Positions 39,889-51,052 of a stretch of DNA of 64,000 bases are shown here, one piece after another. Within the stretch, counting starts at the first letter, position 1; each line of letters starts with the position of its first letter. The stretch comes from Mixta mediterraneensis (lineage in GTDB: Bacteria; Pseudomonadota; Gammaproteobacteria; Enterobacterales; Enterobacteriaceae), in NCBI RefSeq assembly GCF_014946725.1, contig NZ_JACFXY010000001.1, positions 496,001-560,000 of the forward strand. Reading direction: 5' to 3'. The notes under the pieces are model-generated. The model saw nothing but the letters and a program-made list of their open reading frames with translations, searched no databases and was not told where the DNA came from. The position numbers were made by a program, and so were the translations under genes.

Positions 39889-41394
39889 ATGAGCGCGTTA
39901 AACCGCCTTGAGATGCGTAACATCTCCATCGCTTTTGGCGGATTTGCCGCGTTAACGCAGGTGGATTTTGTCAGCGAAGGCCATTCGGTACATGCGTTGA
40001 CGGGCGCGAACGGCGCTGGAAAATCGACGCTGATGGCCGTGTTGTCCGGGGCGCATAGCCATTACAGCGGCGAGATACTGTTGGACGGCAAAAAGGTGTC
40101 GATACGCAGCCCGCGCGATGCCAAACAGCTCGGTATCCATCTGGTCCAGCAGGAAGTGGATGTCGCGCTGGTGCCACAACTCAGCGTGGCAGAAAACATT
40201 TTGCTGGATCGGCTGGCGGAACCGGGACACGGTTATCGCTGGAGTGAAATCCGTCGCCAGGCTCACCTTTTGCTGGCTCAGCTTGATGTCGTCATTGACA
40301 TTAATCGTCTGGTAGAGCGCTGTACGCTGGCCGAGAAACAGCAAATTCTGTTGGCGCGTGCGCTGTCGCATCACTGCCGGTTTCTGATTCTGGACGAGCC
40401 TACTGCCCCGCTCGATCAGCATGAAAGCGAGCGTCTGTTTAATGTGGTGCGACGGTTGCAGGCCAGCGGTATTGGCGTCGTATTTATTTCCCATCGTATT
40501 CATGAACTTAAAGCGATTTGCGATCGCCTGACGGTGCTGCGTGATGGAAGCTTAATTGAAAGCTGTCCGATGGCGGCGTTAAGCGGTGAGCAAATCGTGG
40601 AGAAGATGTTAGGCCACCCGCTGACCGACATCTATCCCATCCCGCGTGAGCCACAGACACAGCCGTTACTGTTGGCGGTAGATGGCCTGCACGACGAACA
40701 GTTGCTGCAAAACATTTCACTGCGCCTGCATAAAGGTGAAATTCTTGGTATTGCTGGCCTGGCGGGCGCGGGCAAAACCGAGCTGTGCAAGGCGCTGTTT
40801 GGTGCCAGTAAAAGCCGGGTGACGCGTGGTGAGCTACACGGTAAGCCCTGGAAACCGCGATCGCCACATGAGTCGGTGTCCCAACGCCTGGCTCTGGTGC
40901 CGGAAGAGCGTCGCAAAGAGGGCATTTTTATTGATGAATCGGTGGCGATGAACCTGAGCGTGAGCGCCGATGACAGCTTTTCTCGCTGGAGTTTGTTTGG
41001 GCATCGGCAGGCGTGGCGTTGGGCGGAAGAAATTATTCAGCGCCTGAATGTACGCACGACCGGCCCGACGCAACCTCTGCGTCGTTTGTCCGGCGGCAAT
41101 CAACAGAAAGTGGCGATCGGCAAATGGCTCCGCAATAACGCTGACGTGCTGATTTTTGATGAGCCAACCAAAGGCGTAGATATTAAAGCCAGAACTGAAC
41201 TGTTTGCGCTGATTGACAGCCTGGCGCGTGACGGCAAAGGCATTATCTACGCGTCAGGTGAATTTTCGGAGCTGGTTGGCTTATGTGACCGCATTTGCGT
41301 GCTCTGGGATGGACGCATTGTGGCGGAGCTGGACGCACGAGACGTTACCGAAGAAACGCTTTTGCTTTATTCCACCGGAGGAACCCCTGCGTGA
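39889..41394 (+). CDS. sugar-type ABC importer ATPase (two nucleotide-binding domains)
   Basis: 501 aa from ATG 39889 (GAGG upstream). Two fused ATPase halves as in RbsA/MglA. Half 1 has Walker A GANGAGKST and Walker B FLILDEPTAPLD, but a degenerate signature (LAEKQQILLARAL instead of LSxGQ). Half 2 has a non-canonical Walker A GLAGAGKTE, an intact signature LSGGNQQK and Walker B VLIFDEPTKGVD. One degenerate site per fused pair is common in this family. First gene of a three-gene operon; the permease start overlaps its stop (GTGA). Confidence 0.9.
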   Translation: MSALNRLEMRNISIAFGGFAALTQVDFVSEGHSVHALTGANGAGKSTLMAVLSGAHSHYSGEILLDGKKVSIRSPRDAKQLGIHLVQQEVDVALVPQLSVAENILLDRLAEPGHGYRWSEIRRQAHLLLAQLDVVIDINRLVERCTLAEKQQILLARALSHHCRFLILDEPTAPLDQHESERLFNVVRRLQASGIGVVFISHRIHELKAICDRLTVLRDGSLIESCPMAALSGEQIVEKMLGHPLTDIYPIPREPQTQPLLLAVDGLHDEQLLQNISLRLHKGEILGIAGLAGAGKTELCKALFGASKSRVTRGELHGKPWKPRSPHESVSQRLALVPEERRKEGIFIDESVAMNLSVSADDSFSRWSLFGHRQAWRWAEEIIQRLNVRTTGPTQPLRRLSGGNQQKVAIGKWLRNNADVLIFDEPTKGVDIKARTELFALIDSLARDGKGIIYASGEFSELVGLCDRICVLWDGRIVAELDARDVTEETLLLYSTGGTPA

Positions 41395-42392
41395 GCAGTA
41401 AAGAACTAACCCTGAACCCGGCGCCGCCGTCGCTGCGCCATCGACTGTTCGATTTTCTCTATAAATGGGGGATGTTACTGACGGTAGTGATTTTAATCGC
41501 CGCCTTTGGCCTGGCGACTGACAGCTTTCTTGATCCGAATAACATCATCAACATTTTGCGCTCTATCGCGATTGTGACGGTTATTGCGGTCGGTGTGTCG
41601 GTCTCGCTTACCGTAGGCGGTTTCGATCTTTCTGTGGGTTCTACCGCCTCGCTGGCAAATGCGCTGGTGATCTCGCTATTCGTCTGGTATGGCTTCAATA
41701 CCACTGAAGCGATTGTTATTACGCTGGCGCTCTGCACCCTGGTCGGTCTGTTTAACGCCTTTCTGATTGTCATTCTGCGTATACCTGACATGCTCGCTAC
41801 GCTGGCAACGCTGTTTGTGATTCAGGGCGTAGCGATGACCTACAGCTTTGGCGGCTCGATCACCGAGAACATGGTGTTACCCAGTGGTGATATGGCGGAG
41901 GGCACTATTCCGGCAGCGTTTGGCCTGCTCGGTCAGGTGCCGACTAACGTGGTTATCATGTTGCTGGTCACTGTCGTGGCGCAGCTGGGGCTGTCGCTAA
42001 CCAAACACGGTCGGCGCATGTATGCGCTGGGCGGCAACCCGGAAGCCGCGCGCCTTTCCGGTATTCGTACTACGCGTTACCGTGTGCTGGCTTATGTCAT
42101 TGCTTCGCTGCTGGCTGGGCTGGGTGGCATTTTGCTGGCCTCACGTATTGGTTCCTCACAAGTCAACGCCGGAAGCGGCTATCTGATGGATGCGGTTGCG
42201 GCAGCGTGGATCGGCTTTTCCCTGGCCGGTTCAGGTAAACCCAATGCTTTGGGAACGCTGGTTGGCGCGGTAATTCTGGGCGTGCTGCAAAACGGTCTGG
42301 TGATGCTGTCGGTGCCCTATTACGCCATGGACATTATTAAAGGGCTGGTGCTGGCGTTAGCACTGGCGATGACTTACATCCAGCGCCGCTGA
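41391..42392 (+). CDS. sugar-type ABC importer permease
   Basis: 333 aa from GTG 41391, with GGAGG 9 nt upstream and a 4-bp overlap with the ATPase gene. RbsC/BPD_transp_2 family with about 8-10 membrane helices. Family motifs: DPNNIINILRSIAIVTVIAVGVSVSLTVGGFDLSVGS, the AxxGGNxxAARLSGI loop (ALGGNPEAARLSGI) that contacts the ATPase, and GSGYLMDAVAAAWIGFSL. The substrate is not evident. Confidence 0.92.
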   Translation: MSSKELTLNPAPPSLRHRLFDFLYKWGMLLTVVILIAAFGLATDSFLDPNNIINILRSIAIVTVIAVGVSVSLTVGGFDLSVGSTASLANALVISLFVWYGFNTTEAIVITLALCTLVGLFNAFLIVILRIPDMLATLATLFVIQGVAMTYSFGGSITENMVLPSGDMAEGTIPAAFGLLGQVPTNVVIMLLVTVVAQLGLSLTKHGRRMYALGGNPEAARLSGIRTTRYRVLAYVIASLLAGLGGILLASRIGSSQVNAGSGYLMDAVAAAWIGFSLAGSGKPNALGTLVGAVILGVLQNGLVMLSVPYYAMDIIKGLVLALALAMTYIQRR

Positions 42393-42417
42393 GGCGCGAT
42401 ATTCTGGAGTTAAAATA

Positions 42418-43485
42418 ATGAAAAAAATCACGCTCTCGCTGCTGGCTTTAAGCCTGCTCAATGCCAGCGCCACGTTTGCCGACACCGTGACGCCGGTGCC
42501 GACTGTCATCGCCAGTCACGCTGGTCCGATTCGTATCGCGGTCATCCGCAATCTGGGTTCTGATGACAATACCACCCAGTTTGTCGCCGGTGCCATTCAG
42601 GAAGGCCGTAAGCTGGGCTTTAAGGTCAGCACTTTTCTGAGTAACGGCGATGATGCTCGTTTTCAGGATTTCGTAAATCAGGCTATCAGTCAGAAATATG
42701 ACGGCATCATCCTGTCGCACGGCAAAGCCCCTTACGCCAGCGGTTTAGTGAAGCGTATCGCTGACGCTGGCATCAAGCTGTCGGTGTTTGATACACCAGT
42801 CGATTCGCCCGTCAATGGCGTAACCGTCACTGCCCAAGATGACGCGTCACTGGCGCAGCTGTCCCTTGGCCAAATCGTCAAGGATTTCAACGGCAAAGCG
42901 AACATAATCAAACTATGGGTCGCCGGGTCCCCGCCGATGGAACGCCGCCAGGTGGTGTATGAAAAACTGCTGCAAGCGAATCCGGGCATTCATCAACTGG
43001 AATCAATTGGTGCCGTTTCAACGGATGTACAGGGTGATACTGCCAATAAAATTGGCGCAATCCTCGCGAAGTATCCGAAAGGAAAAATTGATGCCATCTG
43101 GGGCGCGTGGGATGCTTTCAGTCAGGGCGCATACAAAGCGCTGCAAGAGAACGGACGGACTGAGATCAAACTGTACAGCATTGACGTATCGAACCAGGAT
43201 TTGCAGTTAATGCGTGAGAAAAACAGCCCGTGGGTGCAAACTGTTGCGGTTGATCCTAAAACGATCGGCGCAGTGAATATGCGTCTGGTGGCGAACAAGA
43301 TAGCCGGTGAGGCCACGCCAGCAACCTATGAATTCAAAGCGGCCTCGATTTCTCAGCAGCAGTTGAACGGTCAGCAAGGTGCGGTCAATGTCGCTTCGCT
43401 GAACAAAATCGTTCCCGGCTGGGGCAGCAATGAAGACTTTGTCGCGCCGTGGTTTGCCACGCTGGAAGCGAAATATAAGAAGTAA
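42418..43485 (+). CDS. sugar-type ABC importer periplasmic binding protein
   Basis: 355 aa, signal peptide MKKITLSLLALSLLNASATFA-D, then a type I periplasmic binding fold (Peripla_BP_4): IRIAVIRNLGSDDNTTQFVAGA, QKYDGIILSHGKA, VFDTPVDS, DAIWGAWDAFSQGAYKAL. It determines the specificity; the family includes ribose, rhizopine, inositol and aldose binders and also autoinducer-2 LsrB-like ones. No kinase, isomerase or regulator accompanies the operon, so the ligand cannot be inferred. Confidence 0.88.
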   Translation: MKKITLSLLALSLLNASATFADTVTPVPTVIASHAGPIRIAVIRNLGSDDNTTQFVAGAIQEGRKLGFKVSTFLSNGDDARFQDFVNQAISQKYDGIILSHGKAPYASGLVKRIADAGIKLSVFDTPVDSPVNGVTVTAQDDASLAQLSLGQIVKDFNGKANIIKLWVAGSPPMERRQVVYEKLLQANPGIHQLESIGAVSTDVQGDTANKIGAILAKYPKGKIDAIWGAWDAFSQGAYKALQENGRTEIKLYSIDVSNQDLQLMREKNSPWVQTVAVDPKTIGAVNMRLVANKIAGEATPATYEFKAASISQQQLNGQQGAVNVASLNKIVPGWGSNEDFVAPWFATLEAKYKK

Positions 43486-43490
43486 TGGCA

Positions 43491-43507
43491 GGCGGGCAAG
43501 GCCCGCC
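43491..43507 (+). terminator. terminator of the sugar ABC operon
   Basis: GGCGGGC / GCCCGCC stem, loop AAG, followed by TTGTTTAT, starting 6 bp past the binding-protein stop and just before the convergent dinB stop. Confidence 0.75.
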
Positions 43508-43511
43508 TTGT

Positions 43512-44567
43512 TTATAAGCCGAGCAATAGCTGCCTTTCAAGCTGCGGATCAACCAGCGTAACGTGTAACCCCACCAGCCGAACGCCTCTTCCTGCGCGGC
43601 GTTCGTCCCAAGTTTTACGCGCCACCGCAATCATGTCGTCCTTATTCAGCACCGGCCAAATGTGCTCTTGAGTGGTCTGCTGGAAATCATCAAACTTTAA
43701 TTTTACGCCCTGACGGGCAATCAGTTTATCCGGGCGAATCTGCGTCAGGCGGCGTTCTAACTCATCGTAGAGATAATCAATAATCGCTAAACAGGCTTCC
43801 CAGTGATTGATGTCCTCCGCCAGGGTTCTTTCTACCCCCAGCGACTTACGCTCGCGTTCGACCACCACGCCGCGCGCATCAATGCCGTGACTGCGTTCCC
43901 ATAATACCCGGCCAAATTTGCCAAAGCGTTTTAGCAGCAGCGCCAAATCCGCTTTTTGTATGTCGCCACAGGTATGCAGGCCCATCTCTTCCAGCTTCTT
44001 TGCAGAGACTTTCCCCACACCCGGAATTTTCGCCAGGGGTAAAGTCAGCAAAAAGTCCGGCATCTGTGACGGCGTGATCACATATTGCCCGTCCGGTTTA
44101 TTTAAATCGGAGGCGATTTTGGCGAGAAATTTAATCGGCGCAATGCCTGCCGACGCGGTAAGTTTGGTTTCCCGATAAATCGTCGCACGGATCTCCTGAG
44201 CGATCAGCGTAGCGGAGCCGTGACAATGCTGGCTGTCGGTGACATCCAGATAGGCTTCATCAAGGGAAAGCGGTTCAATTAATGCGGTATAACGCGAGAA
44301 GATGGTGCGGATTTGCGCTGATGCCTCTTTGTAAGCAGCAAAGCGCCCCGGCAGCAGACGTAAATGTGGGCATAGTTTCAGGGCCATGCCGGTTGGCATT
44401 GCACTGCGCACGCCATATTTACGCGCCGGATAGTTGGCGGTACTAATTACGCCACGACGTTCACGACTACCGCCGATAGCGACGGGAATATCGCGTAACG
44501 TTGGATCATCCCGCATCTCAACTGCGGCAAAAAAGCAGTCCATATCAACATGAATGATTTTACGCAT
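43512..44567 (-). CDS. dinB: DNA polymerase IV DinB
   Basis: 351 aa, the E. coli length. A Y-family translesion polymerase: [48 protein letters not shown], catalytic LDEAYLDVT (Asp-Glu), the helix-hairpin-helix [16 protein letters not shown], and a little-finger domain. The terminal QLLLGL is a beta-clamp-binding motif. A LexA box lies immediately upstream, so it is SOS-induced. Confidence 0.96.
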   Translation of the reverse strand: MRKIIHVDMDCFFAAVEMRDDPTLRDIPVAIGGSRERRGVISTANYPARKYGVRSAMPTGMALKLCPHLRLLPGRFAAYKEASAQIRTIFSRYTALIEPLSLDEAYLDVTDSQHCHGSATLIAQEIRATIYRETKLTASAGIAPIKFLAKIASDLNKPDGQYVITPSQMPDFLLTLPLAKIPGVGKVSAKKLEEMGLHTCGDIQKADLALLLKRFGKFGRVLWERSHGIDARGVVVERERKSLGVERTLAEDINHWEACLAIIDYLYDELERRLTQIRPDKLIARQGVKLKFDDFQQTTQEHIWPVLNKDDMIAVARKTWDERRAGRGVRLVGLHVTLVDPQLERQLLLGL

Positions 44568-44579
44568 ACCCGCCTCCAG

Positions 44580-44599
44580 AACTGGATAAGTATACAGTC
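44580..44599. promoter_or_regulatory. LexA (SOS) box of dinB
   Basis: CTGGATAAGTATACAG (44582-44597) matches CTG-N10-CAG, 12 bp before the dinB start. Confidence 0.85.
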
Positions 44600-44813
44600 A
44601 AAAAAAGCAACCGCAATATTTGTGGCGAGGCGCAGTAACGTTTACAAATTTCTGCCGCTATTCCCTTCAGGAAAGCGTGATTTTCCGGGGCATTGACTTG
44701 CTAAAAAAACAGACAATGTTAATGTTGCGCAGCGGTAGCGGAGTTATCCGATAATGCAAGCAGAGACGCCTTTGGGTCGTCATTGTTCTTCTTCACGTCA
44801 AGGTACACACAGC

Positions 44814-45554
44814 ATGGGCAAAATCGCACTTCTGTTTGCGATGATTTTGATGCCAGCCCTCAGCATGGCAATGACGCCGGAGCCAGTTCAGCAACTGGCG
44901 CCGGTGAATAAAGAATTAAAGAAACAGTTACTCGGCACGCCGGTTTATATCCAGATCTTCAAGGAAGAACGCACACTTGAGCTGTACGGTAAAATCGGTA
45001 ACGAATATCGGCTACTGGATGCTTACCGCATCTGCAACTTTTCGGGTGGCCTCGGCCCGAAACGCCGTCAGGGCGATTTCAAAAGTCCGGAAGGTTTTTA
45101 TCACGTCAGGCTGAATCAGCTGAAGCCGGATAGCCGCTTCTATCGTGCAATCAATATCGGTTTTCCAAATCAATACGATCGCGAGCAGGGCTATAACGGC
45201 AACTTTTTGATGATCCATGGCGATTGCAAGTCAATTGGCTGCTACGCCATGACCAACGCTTATATGGACGAGATTTTCAATTATGTGAATGCGGCGTTGC
45301 GTAATGGTCAGCAAGAAGTAAGCATTAGTATCTATCCGTTCCGTATGACGGACAGCAATATGCAGCGTCATCGCTATTCCACTTACGCCAGTTTCTGGCG
45401 TGAGCTGCAGCCGGGCTATGCGTATTTCGCCAAATACCATCAACCCCCTACGGTTAACGTAAGCAGCGGTCAATACGTGATGAACAGCAGCCCGGTATTA
45501 ACGCAACCCGAAGCTGCCTCCAAATCATTCCTCGCGCTCTCCAAGGCAGAATAA
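44814..45554 (+). CDS. dpaA: DpaA (YafK), L,D-transpeptidase-fold hydrolase of Lpp-peptidoglycan links
   Basis: 246 aa, the E. coli YafK length, from ATG 44814; the upstream open frame is not conserved. N-terminal signal segment ([19 protein letters not shown]), then the YkuD catalytic domain with [35 protein letters not shown] and the active Cys/His block [15 protein letters not shown]. In E. coli the protein detaches Braun lipoprotein from peptidoglycan. Its last 30 bp overlap the convergent yafJ gene. Confidence 0.93.
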   Translation: MGKIALLFAMILMPALSMAMTPEPVQQLAPVNKELKKQLLGTPVYIQIFKEERTLELYGKIGNEYRLLDAYRICNFSGGLGPKRRQGDFKSPEGFYHVRLNQLKPDSRFYRAINIGFPNQYDREQGYNGNFLMIHGDCKSIGCYAMTNAYMDEIFNYVNAALRNGQQEVSISIYPFRMTDSNMQRHRYSTYASFWRELQPGYAYFAKYHQPPTVNVSSGQYVMNSSPVLTQPEAASKSFLALSKAE

Positions 45555-46292
45555 TGCCCACTCGCCTGGCACGATGCGGTGCCAGGTCTCATTACCTGTC
45601 AGCGGCTGCGTCGCAATCACCGTCACAATGTCGTTGGCGGTGGTATGTTCCTGAAAATCAACTTCCACATCCTGATCGAGCAGCTGCGCACGACCAAACG
45701 GGGCACGCCGCGTAATCCAAAATAAATTGGTCGAGCAAAACGCCATTAAATAGCGCCCGTCTGACAGCAACATATTAAACACGCCCTTTAGTCGCAGTTC
45801 ACTCGCCAGCTCGCCAATATAGCGAAACACCGCAGGCCAGTTGCCTGGCGTGCGCGGATAGCGTGTCGCCAGCTTGTGCAGAATCCAGCAAAATGCCTTC
45901 TCGCTGTCCGTTTCACCCACCGGACGGAAGTGACCGGTTTCCAGTTGGCGATAGCCTTTGAGCTGACCATTATGGGCGTAGGTCCAGTTGCGTCCCCACA
46001 ATTCACGGGTAAACGGATGGGTATTTTCCAGCGAAACCTGACCCCGATTAGCCTGGCGGATATGCGCCACCACCGAATGGGATTTAATCGGATATTCCTG
46101 CACTAGACGAGCAATGGGCGAATTATAGCCTGGCAAGGGATCCTTAAACGTGCGACAGCCTTTATCTTCATAAAACGTAATGCCCCAGCCATCTTTATGT
46201 GGCCCGGTTCCGCCGCCACGCTGCACCAGGCCGGTGAAGCTAAAACAGATGTCTGTTGGAACATTTGCGCTCATCCCGAGCAATTCGCACAT
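45525..46292 (-). CDS. yafJ: class II glutamine amidotransferase YafJ
   Basis: 255 aa. Begins [21 protein letters not shown]; Cys2 becomes the N-terminal nucleophile after Met removal. [39 protein letters not shown] and [10 protein letters not shown] are the Ntn-hydrolase glutaminase motifs. No synthase domain is attached, so the physiological reaction is unclear. Ordered gmhA-yafJ with dpaA convergent, as in E. coli. Confidence 0.92.
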   Translation of the reverse strand: MCELLGMSANVPTDICFSFTGLVQRGGGTGPHKDGWGITFYEDKGCRTFKDPLPGYNSPIARLVQEYPIKSHSVVAHIRQANRGQVSLENTHPFTRELWGRNWTYAHNGQLKGYRQLETGHFRPVGETDSEKAFCWILHKLATRYPRTPGNWPAVFRYIGELASELRLKGVFNMLLSDGRYLMAFCSTNLFWITRRAPFGRAQLLDQDVEVDFQEHTTANDIVTVIATQPLTGNETWHRIVPGEWALFCLGEREE

Positions 46293-46342
46293 AGCCGCCG
46301 CCTTAGTTAAGATGCCTCCCGCCTGGCAGGAGGCTAATGCTG

Positions 46343-46921
46343 TTACTTCACCATCTCTTTTTCGATCAACAACATCAGGATATGGATCACTTTGATATGG
46401 ATCTCCTGAATACGATCGGCGTAACCAAAATGCGGTACGCGGATTTCAATGTCTGCCGTTCCCGCCATTTTGCCGCCATCTTTGCCGGTCAGGGTAATCA
46501 CTTTCATTCCCTGCGCACGCGCAGCATCAATCGCTTTGATGATGTTGGCGGAGTTGCCGGAGGTGGAAAGCGCCAGCAGCACGTCGCCTGAACGGCCTAC
46601 CGCTTCGATGTAGCGTGAAAATACATAGTCGTAGCCAAAATCATTGCTGACACAAGACAGATGACTGACGTCAGAAATGGCAATCGCCGGGTAGCCAGGA
46701 CGGTTTTCGCGATAGCGCCCGGTCAACTCTTCGGCAAAATGCATCGCATCGCAATGTGACCCCCCATTTCCACACGACAGCACTTTGCCGCCCGCTTTAA
46801 AGCTATCTGCCAACATTACCGCTGCGCGTTGAATCGCATGGATATTGGCTTCGTCACTCAGAAATTTATTTAGCGTATCCGCTGCTTCGTTAAGCTCTGA
46901 ACGAATCATGTCCTGGTACAT
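46343..46921 (-). CDS. gmhA: sedoheptulose 7-phosphate isomerase GmhA
   Basis: 192 aa, E. coli LpcA length. Converts sedoheptulose 7-phosphate to D-glycero-manno-heptose 7-phosphate for the LPS inner core. SIS fold: [77 protein letters not shown]-like end. Upstream of yafJ and divergent from fadE. Confidence 0.96.
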   Translation of the reverse strand: MYQDMIRSELNEAADTLNKFLSDEANIHAIQRAAVMLADSFKAGGKVLSCGNGGSHCDAMHFAEELTGRYRENRPGYPAIAISDVSHLSCVSNDFGYDYVFSRYIEAVGRSGDVLLALSTSGNSANIIKAIDAARAQGMKVITLTGKDGGKMAGTADIEIRVPHFGYADRIQEIHIKVIHILMLLIEKEMVK

Positions 46922-47133
46922 AGGGATGTCCTTTAAAGAGGAGATTTATCGCAGCAAGTTTAACGGAATGGCCGGCTCGCGCAAAGCATCGCGCCCGATC
47001 CAGCGTACTGGACGCCCTAATATTTAGCCAATGATTTTACCCACCCTTTCCCGGTCATGATTTTGTGAGCAAGGTTGTAATTGCGATGTAAAAAAATTGA
47101 TAAATCAAACGATCTGCTCTAAACCTCTACCCA

Positions 47134-47152
47134 TAACAGGTCAGACCTCTTA
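47134..47152. promoter_or_regulatory. FadR operator of fadE
   Basis: TAACAGGTCAGACCTCTTA matches the FadR consensus (AACTGGTCNGACCNGTT) around GGTCAGACC, 21 bp before the fadE ATG, the position expected for repression of fatty-acid degradation. Confidence 0.75.
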
Positions 47153-47173
47153 CGACTTACGGAGTCACTCATT

Positions 47174-49621
47174 ATGATGGTTGTTTCGATACTGGCAACA
47201 GTAGTGCTGATTAGCGCCTTGTTTTATCACCGCGTTTCGCTACGGCTAAGCAGTATTATTTTGCTGCTGTGGACCGGTGCACTGGCCACGGCGCAACTCT
47301 GGACGCCGTGGCTGCTGCTGCCATTAGCCATTATTCTGCTGCCCTTCAATCTGCAAAATATGCGTCGCAATATGTTCTCTAAACCGATGCTTCAGCGTTT
47401 TCAACAGGTAATGCCGCCTATGTCGCGCACGGAGAAGGAAGCCATTGATGCGGGTACGACCTGGTGGGAAGGCGATCTGTTTCAGGGTAAACCTGACTGG
47501 CAGAAGCTACACAATTATCCGCAGCCGCGCCTGACCGCCGAAGAGCAAGCCTTTCTGGACGGACCGGTTGAAGAAGCCTGCCGCATGGCGAATGATTTCC
47601 AGATCACGCATGAAATGGCCGACCTGCCACCTGAGCTGTGGGCATACCTGAAAGAGCAGCGCTTTTTTGCCATGATCATCAAAAAAGAGTACGGCGGCCT
47701 GGCGTTTTCAGCCTATGCACAAGCCCGCGTGCTGCAAAAACTGGCGGGAGTGTCAGGCATTCTGGCGATCACCGTTGGCGTGCCGAACTCGCTTGGACCA
47801 GGCGAACTACTGCAACATTACGGCACCGAAGCGCAGAAAAATCACTATTTGCCTCGTCTGGCGCGTGGTGAAGAGATCCCCTGCTTTGCCTTAACCAGCC
47901 CCGAAGCTGGTTCTGACGCGGGCGCCATCCCCGATACGGGCGTGGTATGCATGGGCGACTGGCAAGGTCAGCAGGTTCTCGGCATGCGTTTAAGCTGGAA
48001 CAAGCGCTACATCACCCTCGCCCCGATTGCTACCGTGCTGGGGCTGGCCTTTAAACTGTCCGATCCCGAACATTTACTCAGCGACAATGAAGCGCCCGGC
48101 ATCACCTGCGCGTTGATCCCCACCAGCACGCCGGGGGTTGAAATCGGCAATCGCCACTTCCCACTTAACGTTCCCTTCCAAAATGGGCCAACGCGCGGCA
48201 AAGATATTTTTGTCCCCATCGATTTTATTATCGGCGGCCCGGAAATGGCCGGTCAGGGCTGGCGTATGCTGGTTGAATGTTTGTCGGTTGGGCGCGGCAT
48301 TACCTTGCCATCAAATTCTACCGGCAGCCTGAAAAGCGTGGCGCTGGCAACCGGCGCCTATGCGCATATCCGCCGCCAGTTCAAACTGCCGATTGGTAAA
48401 ATGGAAGGGATTGAGGAGCCGCTGGCACGTATCGCCGGTAATACCTACGTGATGGATGCAGCAGCCACGCTGATTACCGCAGGCATTATGCAGGGTGAAA
48501 AACCGGCTGTACTGTCGGCTATCGTCAAATACCATTGCACGCATCGTGGTCAGCGCGCCATCATCGATGCGATGGATATTGCGGGCGGTAAAGGCATCAT
48601 GTTGGGTAACAATAACTTCCTTGCGCGCGCATATCAGGGGGCTCCTATCGCCATTACGGTAGAAGGTGCCAATATTCTGACCCGCAGCATGATCATCTTT
48701 GGTCAGGGCGCGATTCGCTGCCATCCTTACATACTGCAAGAGATGGCCGCAGCCGCCAGCAATAATATAAGCGCCTTTGATGAGGCTCTGTTCAGTCACA
48801 TGGGTCATGTCGGCAGTAATAAAGTACGCAGCCTGTGGCTGGGTCTAACCAGCGGGCGCACCAGCGCTACGCCGACGCGCGATGCTACCCGCCGCTATTA
48901 TCAGCACCTGAACCGGATCAGCGCTAATCTGGCTTTGCTGTCTGATGTTTCAATGGCAGTGTTGGGCGGTAGCCTGAAACGCCGCGAACGTGTCTCGGCG
49001 CGTTTGGGTGATGTGCTGAGTCAGCTTTATCTCGCTTCTGCCACGCTGAAACGCTATGACGATGAAGGCCGTAATGAAGCCGATCTGCCACTGGTTCACT
49101 GGGGCGTGCAGGACGCCTTGCATCAGGCAGAAAACGCAATGGATGAGCTACTGCGTAACTTCCCGAATCGCTTTGTTGCAGGCGTACTGCGTGTGGTTAT
49201 TTTTGCGGGCGGCAAACATTGCCCTGCCCCGTCTGATCGCCTCGATCACCAGCTGGCGAAGCTGTTACAGCAGCCATCAGCCACGCGAACCCGCCTGGGA
49301 CGTGGCCAATACCTGACACCGAGTGAACATAATCCCGCCGGTCAGCTAGAGCAGGCGCTGCTGGATGTCATCGCGGCTGAAGTGATTCACGATCGGTTAT
49401 GCAAGCAGACTAAAAAACATCTGTCGTTTACCCGTCTTGATGCTCTGGCAATACGTGCTTTAGAGCAGGGTTGGATTGATGAGCAGGAAGCGGAGGTATT
49501 GAAACGCGCCGAAGCAAGTCGTCTGCGCTCCATTAACGTTGATGAGTTTGCTGCGGATGCCCTGGCGGTGCCGGCTAAACAAACCGAACAGAAGCCTTCC
49601 CGGCCCAGCGAAGCAGCTTAG
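47174..49621 (+). CDS. fadE: acyl-CoA dehydrogenase FadE
   Basis: 815 aa (E. coli 814). The first step of beta-oxidation. Two N-terminal membrane helices (about 2-55) anchor it. The acyl-CoA dehydrogenase core has [56 protein letters not shown] and [16 protein letters not shown]; the C-terminal part is the FadE-specific helical DUF1974 domain. Highly conserved, no lesions. A FadR-like site precedes it. Confidence 0.97.
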   Translation: MMVVSILATVVLISALFYHRVSLRLSSIILLLWTGALATAQLWTPWLLLPLAIILLPFNLQNMRRNMFSKPMLQRFQQVMPPMSRTEKEAIDAGTTWWEGDLFQGKPDWQKLHNYPQPRLTAEEQAFLDGPVEEACRMANDFQITHEMADLPPELWAYLKEQRFFAMIIKKEYGGLAFSAYAQARVLQKLAGVSGILAITVGVPNSLGPGELLQHYGTEAQKNHYLPRLARGEEIPCFALTSPEAGSDAGAIPDTGVVCMGDWQGQQVLGMRLSWNKRYITLAPIATVLGLAFKLSDPEHLLSDNEAPGITCALIPTSTPGVEIGNRHFPLNVPFQNGPTRGKDIFVPIDFIIGGPEMAGQGWRMLVECLSVGRGITLPSNSTGSLKSVALATGAYAHIRRQFKLPIGKMEGIEEPLARIAGNTYVMDAAATLITAGIMQGEKPAVLSAIVKYHCTHRGQRAIIDAMDIAGGKGIMLGNNNFLARAYQGAPIAITVEGANILTRSMIIFGQGAIRCHPYILQEMAAAASNNISAFDEALFSHMGHVGSNKVRSLWLGLTSGRTSATPTRDATRRYYQHLNRISANLALLSDVSMAVLGGSLKRRERVSARLGDVLSQLYLASATLKRYDDEGRNEADLPLVHWGVQDALHQAENAMDELLRNFPNRFVAGVLRVVIFAGGKHCPAPSDRLDHQLAKLLQQPSATRTRLGRGQYLTPSEHNPAGQLEQALLDVIAAEVIHDRLCKQTKKHLSFTRLDALAIRALEQGWIDEQEAEVLKRAEASRLRSINVDEFAADALAVPAKQTEQKPSRPSEAA

Positions 49622-49736
49622 TAAAAAGGAATAAAACACAATGGGCCGATATACTCTCGGCCCAAACCTGCTGCAGCGGCTTGCTCATTGCTTAACGAGA
49701 GCCGCTATATTCTGCACCGCTCCCACATATTTAGCG

Positions 49737-50936
49737 TTAACCTGCCTGGCGAATGCGCGCAATCAGCGCATCAACATCTTCTACATGATCGGCCGCAAGG
49801 ATTAGCGTGCGCCCCAGCGTAATGGCGTTGCGAAGGCATTCAGTGCGCATCGCCACATCTTTGATCAGTTTCATATCCGCCACATGCGACATGCCGACGG
49901 TGCGTCGAATCAGCTCAGTGCCACAATAACCAATGGTATCGGCCCACACTTTACGCAAAAATGCCTGCGCATAACCCGGATATCCCAGTGCTATACCGGT
50001 CGTTTTTTCTTTCGCCAGTTGCAGAAAGCGAGCGGAGAAAGTGCTCCATATATCATGGACATCAGCCAGGCGCTGTTCACGCGCATCGGCAGCTTCGCGT
50101 GGCGCGACTAAGCCCGGCAAGCCACAGTAATTGATCAGCAGGTTGCCAATCGCGGTGCCAACATCAAAGCCTATCGGCCCAAAGTAACCAAACTCGGCAT
50201 CAATCGCCTTCAGGCTACCCTCCGCCACAAAAATCGAACCGCTATGAATATCGCCGTGCAGCAGAGCTTCGGCATTGGCAAAGAAGCGATGCTTAAGCGC
50301 CGCCACGGCAATACGTAGCGCATTGTCATGACGCAGGCTTGCAACCAGCGGTTCCAGCGCGGCTGGATAGTTATTGCGCTGGTGATCGTTATAGGGATCG
50401 TTGAAGAACAGGTCTTCGGTGATTTCGCACATTTCCGGATTAATGAAGCGCGCCACTTCCGCCTTTTTCTGGTGCGGATGCAGAATAAAGTCGGAGGTAT
50501 GAAACAGCGTTTGCGCCAGATACTCACCCAACTGACGTGATGCTTCTGGATAACGCACGCCTTTTACCAGCTCGCTGCGCCAGATGCGATAATGGGAAAG
50601 ATCTTCCATTACCATTACCGCCAGATCAGCGTCGTAATGGATGATCTGAACGGTATGCTGCGGACAATATTTATAGTGTTCAACCAGAGTTTGCGCTTCA
50701 AGCCGCGCACGGTCCAGCGTTAACGGCCAGGATTCGCCTACGCAACGTACATAGGGCAGCGCCTGCTTTACCACAACCCGGCTAACTCCCTGATTATCGT
50801 AAATTTTAAACACCAGATTGAGATTACCATCACCAATCTCTTCGGCACTGACCAGCGCCGATGGATCGTCTATTCCGCCGTAGCGTTTGGCATATTCCAC
50901 AGCGTCAGCAGCGGTGAAGGTACGGTATTGCGACAT
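49737..50936 (-). CDS. mtnK: 5-methylthioribose kinase MtnK
   Basis: 399 aa from ATG 50936. Phosphorylates 5-methylthioribose at C1, the entry step of the methionine-salvage cycle. Aminoglycoside-phosphotransferase-like fold: [15 protein letters not shown] (glycine-rich loop), [11 protein letters not shown], catalytic [13 protein letters not shown] (HGD) and [16 protein letters not shown]. Divergent from mtnA with MetJ boxes in the shared promoter region. Confidence 0.95.
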   Translation of the reverse strand: MSQYRTFTAADAVEYAKRYGGIDDPSALVSAEEIGDGNLNLVFKIYDNQGVSRVVVKQALPYVRCVGESWPLTLDRARLEAQTLVEHYKYCPQHTVQIIHYDADLAVMVMEDLSHYRIWRSELVKGVRYPEASRQLGEYLAQTLFHTSDFILHPHQKKAEVARFINPEMCEITEDLFFNDPYNDHQRNNYPAALEPLVASLRHDNALRIAVAALKHRFFANAEALLHGDIHSGSIFVAEGSLKAIDAEFGYFGPIGFDVGTAIGNLLINYCGLPGLVAPREAADAREQRLADVHDIWSTFSARFLQLAKEKTTGIALGYPGYAQAFLRKVWADTIGYCGTELIRRTVGMSHVADMKLIKDVAMRTECLRNAITLGRTLILAADHVEDVDALIARIRQAG

Positions 50937-50974
50937 TGCCTGTTCCTCATCAATCGAATGCCTGGTAAATCGTA

Positions 50975-50998
50975 AGCCGTTCAGACGTCTATACATCC
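50975..50998. promoter_or_regulatory. tandem MetJ boxes between mtnK and mtnA
   Basis: Three contiguous 8-mers: AGCCGTTC, AGACGTCT, ATACATCC. The middle one is a perfect met box and the outer two match at 5 of 8 positions, giving the tandem array MetJ needs. Implies repression by S-adenosylmethionine. Confidence 0.75.
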
Positions 50999-51052
50999 GT
51001 TCAGCATGTTGGCACAATATCCGCCATTAACGCAACATGGATTTCACAGACA

